Origin: a bacterium
GTDB lineage: Bacteria; Zixibacteria; MSB-5A5; GN15; FEB-12
Direction: 5' to 3'
DNA: 6,080 bases
Assembly (NCBI GenBank): GCA_030629485.1
Contig: DAOVOW010000135.1
Span: forward strand, 1 to 6,080
Shown here: piece after piece, positions 5,632 to 6,080 of the stretch
Position numbering within the stretch: position 1 is the first letter of the stretch
How the letters are laid out: each line of letters begins with the position of its first letter
The notes under the pieces: generated by a model
Told to the model about the DNA's origin: nothing
Seen by the model: the letters and a program-made list of their open reading frames with translations, nothing else
Databases searched by the model: none
Made by a program: the position numbers and the translations under genes

Positions 5632-5701
5632 GGTGTCGGGTGTCTCGGCCCGACACCTGTCAAGACGTTGTGGGAGCCGTCAGGCAGAGACGCCCGACGG
5701 C
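5632..5701 (-). repeat. bipartite double-hairpin repeat, copy 2 (inverted)
   Basis: Hairpin one: GGTGTCGGG (5632-5640) with CCCGACACC (5649-5657), 9 bp, 8-nt loop. Hairpin two: GCCGTCAGGC (5676-5685) with GCCCGACGGC (5692-5701), 10 positions with one A-C mismatch, 6-nt loop. Its reverse complement aligns to 3223-3290 across the whole length: 23 of 26 columns in the first hairpin and 21 of 26 in the second are identical, with an 18-nt spacer against 17 nt and little spacer similarity. It ends 13 nt before the first possible start of the membrane-protein gene, so it would lie in that gene's leader or promoter region. Confidence 0.8.
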
Positions 5702-5714
5702 ACAGATATCGAGA

Positions 5715-6080
5715 ATGTCCAGCGACATGAAAAAGATAGTTAGCCCGTTCAACACAGCCGCCGCTGCATATTCCATCCTGCTGATCGCCTTTCTCGCAGC
5801 CGCGTCCTTTCCGCAACATCGAATTTGGGGCCTGAACCTGTGGGCTTATTATCCGGCGAGCGTGCCCTGGGCGCTGTTCATTGGAGGTGCCCTGCTGCTC
5901 GTTGGCCTGTCAATACTCTGCCATCGTTACTGTAAGCACGACGTCGATTCTGCCGATCCGATAAACAGCACCGTTTACTGGATCGTCACCGGCGGTCTGG
6001 TGGCTACCCTGACCCTTCTGTTCTACCTCTGGCGCGCCGGCACGGACTGCCTCGGCGACGGTTACACCGTATTGGCTCTG
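5715..6080 (+). CDS. N-terminus of a polytopic membrane protein (runs off the right edge)
   Basis: Open frame of 122 codons to the window end from ATG 5715; an in-frame ATG at 5727 (starting MKKIVSPFN) is equally possible and neither has a good ribosome site. Three hydrophobic spans are visible: about 14-32 (TAAAAYSILLIAFLAAASF), 49-69 (SVPWALFIGGALLLVGLSIL) and 86-106 (TVYWIVTGGLVATLTLLFYL), with basic residues before the first (MKKIV) and after the second (HRYCKH). The third span is followed by RAGTDCLGDGYTV, an acidic loop of the kind seen after early spans of GT-C-like integral membrane glycosyltransferases, but this is too little to assign a family. It follows the terminator and the repeats, so it belongs to a separate transcription unit from the PATAN operon. 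Confidence 0.7.
   Translation, partial: MSSDMKKIVSPFNTAAAAYSILLIAFLAAASFPQHRIWGLNLWAYYPASVPWALFIGGALLLVGLSILCHRYCKHDVDSADPINSTVYWIVTGGLVATLTLLFYLWRAGTDCLGDGYTVLAL

Noticed and set aside
3223..5701. CRISPR array or attachment sites
   Set aside because: Only two copies more than 2 kb apart, in inverted orientation, with no regular spacers, and no cas, integrase or transposase gene in the window.
5193..5819. 208-codon minus-strand open frame across the end of the PATAN operon, the repeats and the membrane-protein start
   Set aside because: It runs antisense through two well-supported genes, the terminator and two palindromic repeats, and its translation has no recognisable domain or ribosome site.

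Overview
The window is a compact bacterial segment (GC moderately high, roughly 55-60% in coding regions) with two divergent transcription units, a repeat-rich intergenic region and the start of a further gene. The gene content (alaS with recX; a PATAN/DUF4388 protein followed by small unknown proteins) and the dispersed hairpin repeats fit an uncultured FCB-group or deltaproteobacteria-like lineage. Candidate phylum Zixibacteria is my best guess, but this is low-confidence inference; no rRNA or other marker settles it.

Left part, minus strand (1-3127): recX, then alaS, overlapping by 29 nt and read leftwards. alaS is cut by the left window edge after 828 codons. The order recX-alaS is the classical one downstream of recA, but recA is not adjacent here: the DNA upstream of recX is a divergent intergenic region.

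Divergent intergenic region (3128-3523): weak candidate promoters for both directions and a 68-bp element made of two related perfect or near-perfect hairpins (3223-3290).

Middle part, plus strand (3524-5444): four tightly packed genes with overlapping ends (4, 8 and 8 nt), so they are almost certainly one translationally coupled operon. They encode a PATAN (DUF4388) protein with an inserted GspE-N-like helical segment and a C-terminal winged-helix-like domain, an unrecognised 217-residue helical protein, a 76-residue single-TPR/coiled-coil protein and a 62-residue four-cysteine (CxxC...CxC) putative zinc-binding protein. An intrinsic terminator follows at 5471-5500. The last three genes have no function I can assign. 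This operon is the best candidate in the window for an undescribed system, probably a signalling or protein-assembly module organised by the PATAN protein.

Right part (5501-6080): a dispersed repeat of the CGTCATTGCGAGGAG...GCAATCTC type, then a second copy of the two-hairpin element in inverted orientation (5632-5701), then the beginning of a polytopic membrane protein that runs off the right edge. The two hairpin elements bracket the four-gene operon as an inverted pair.
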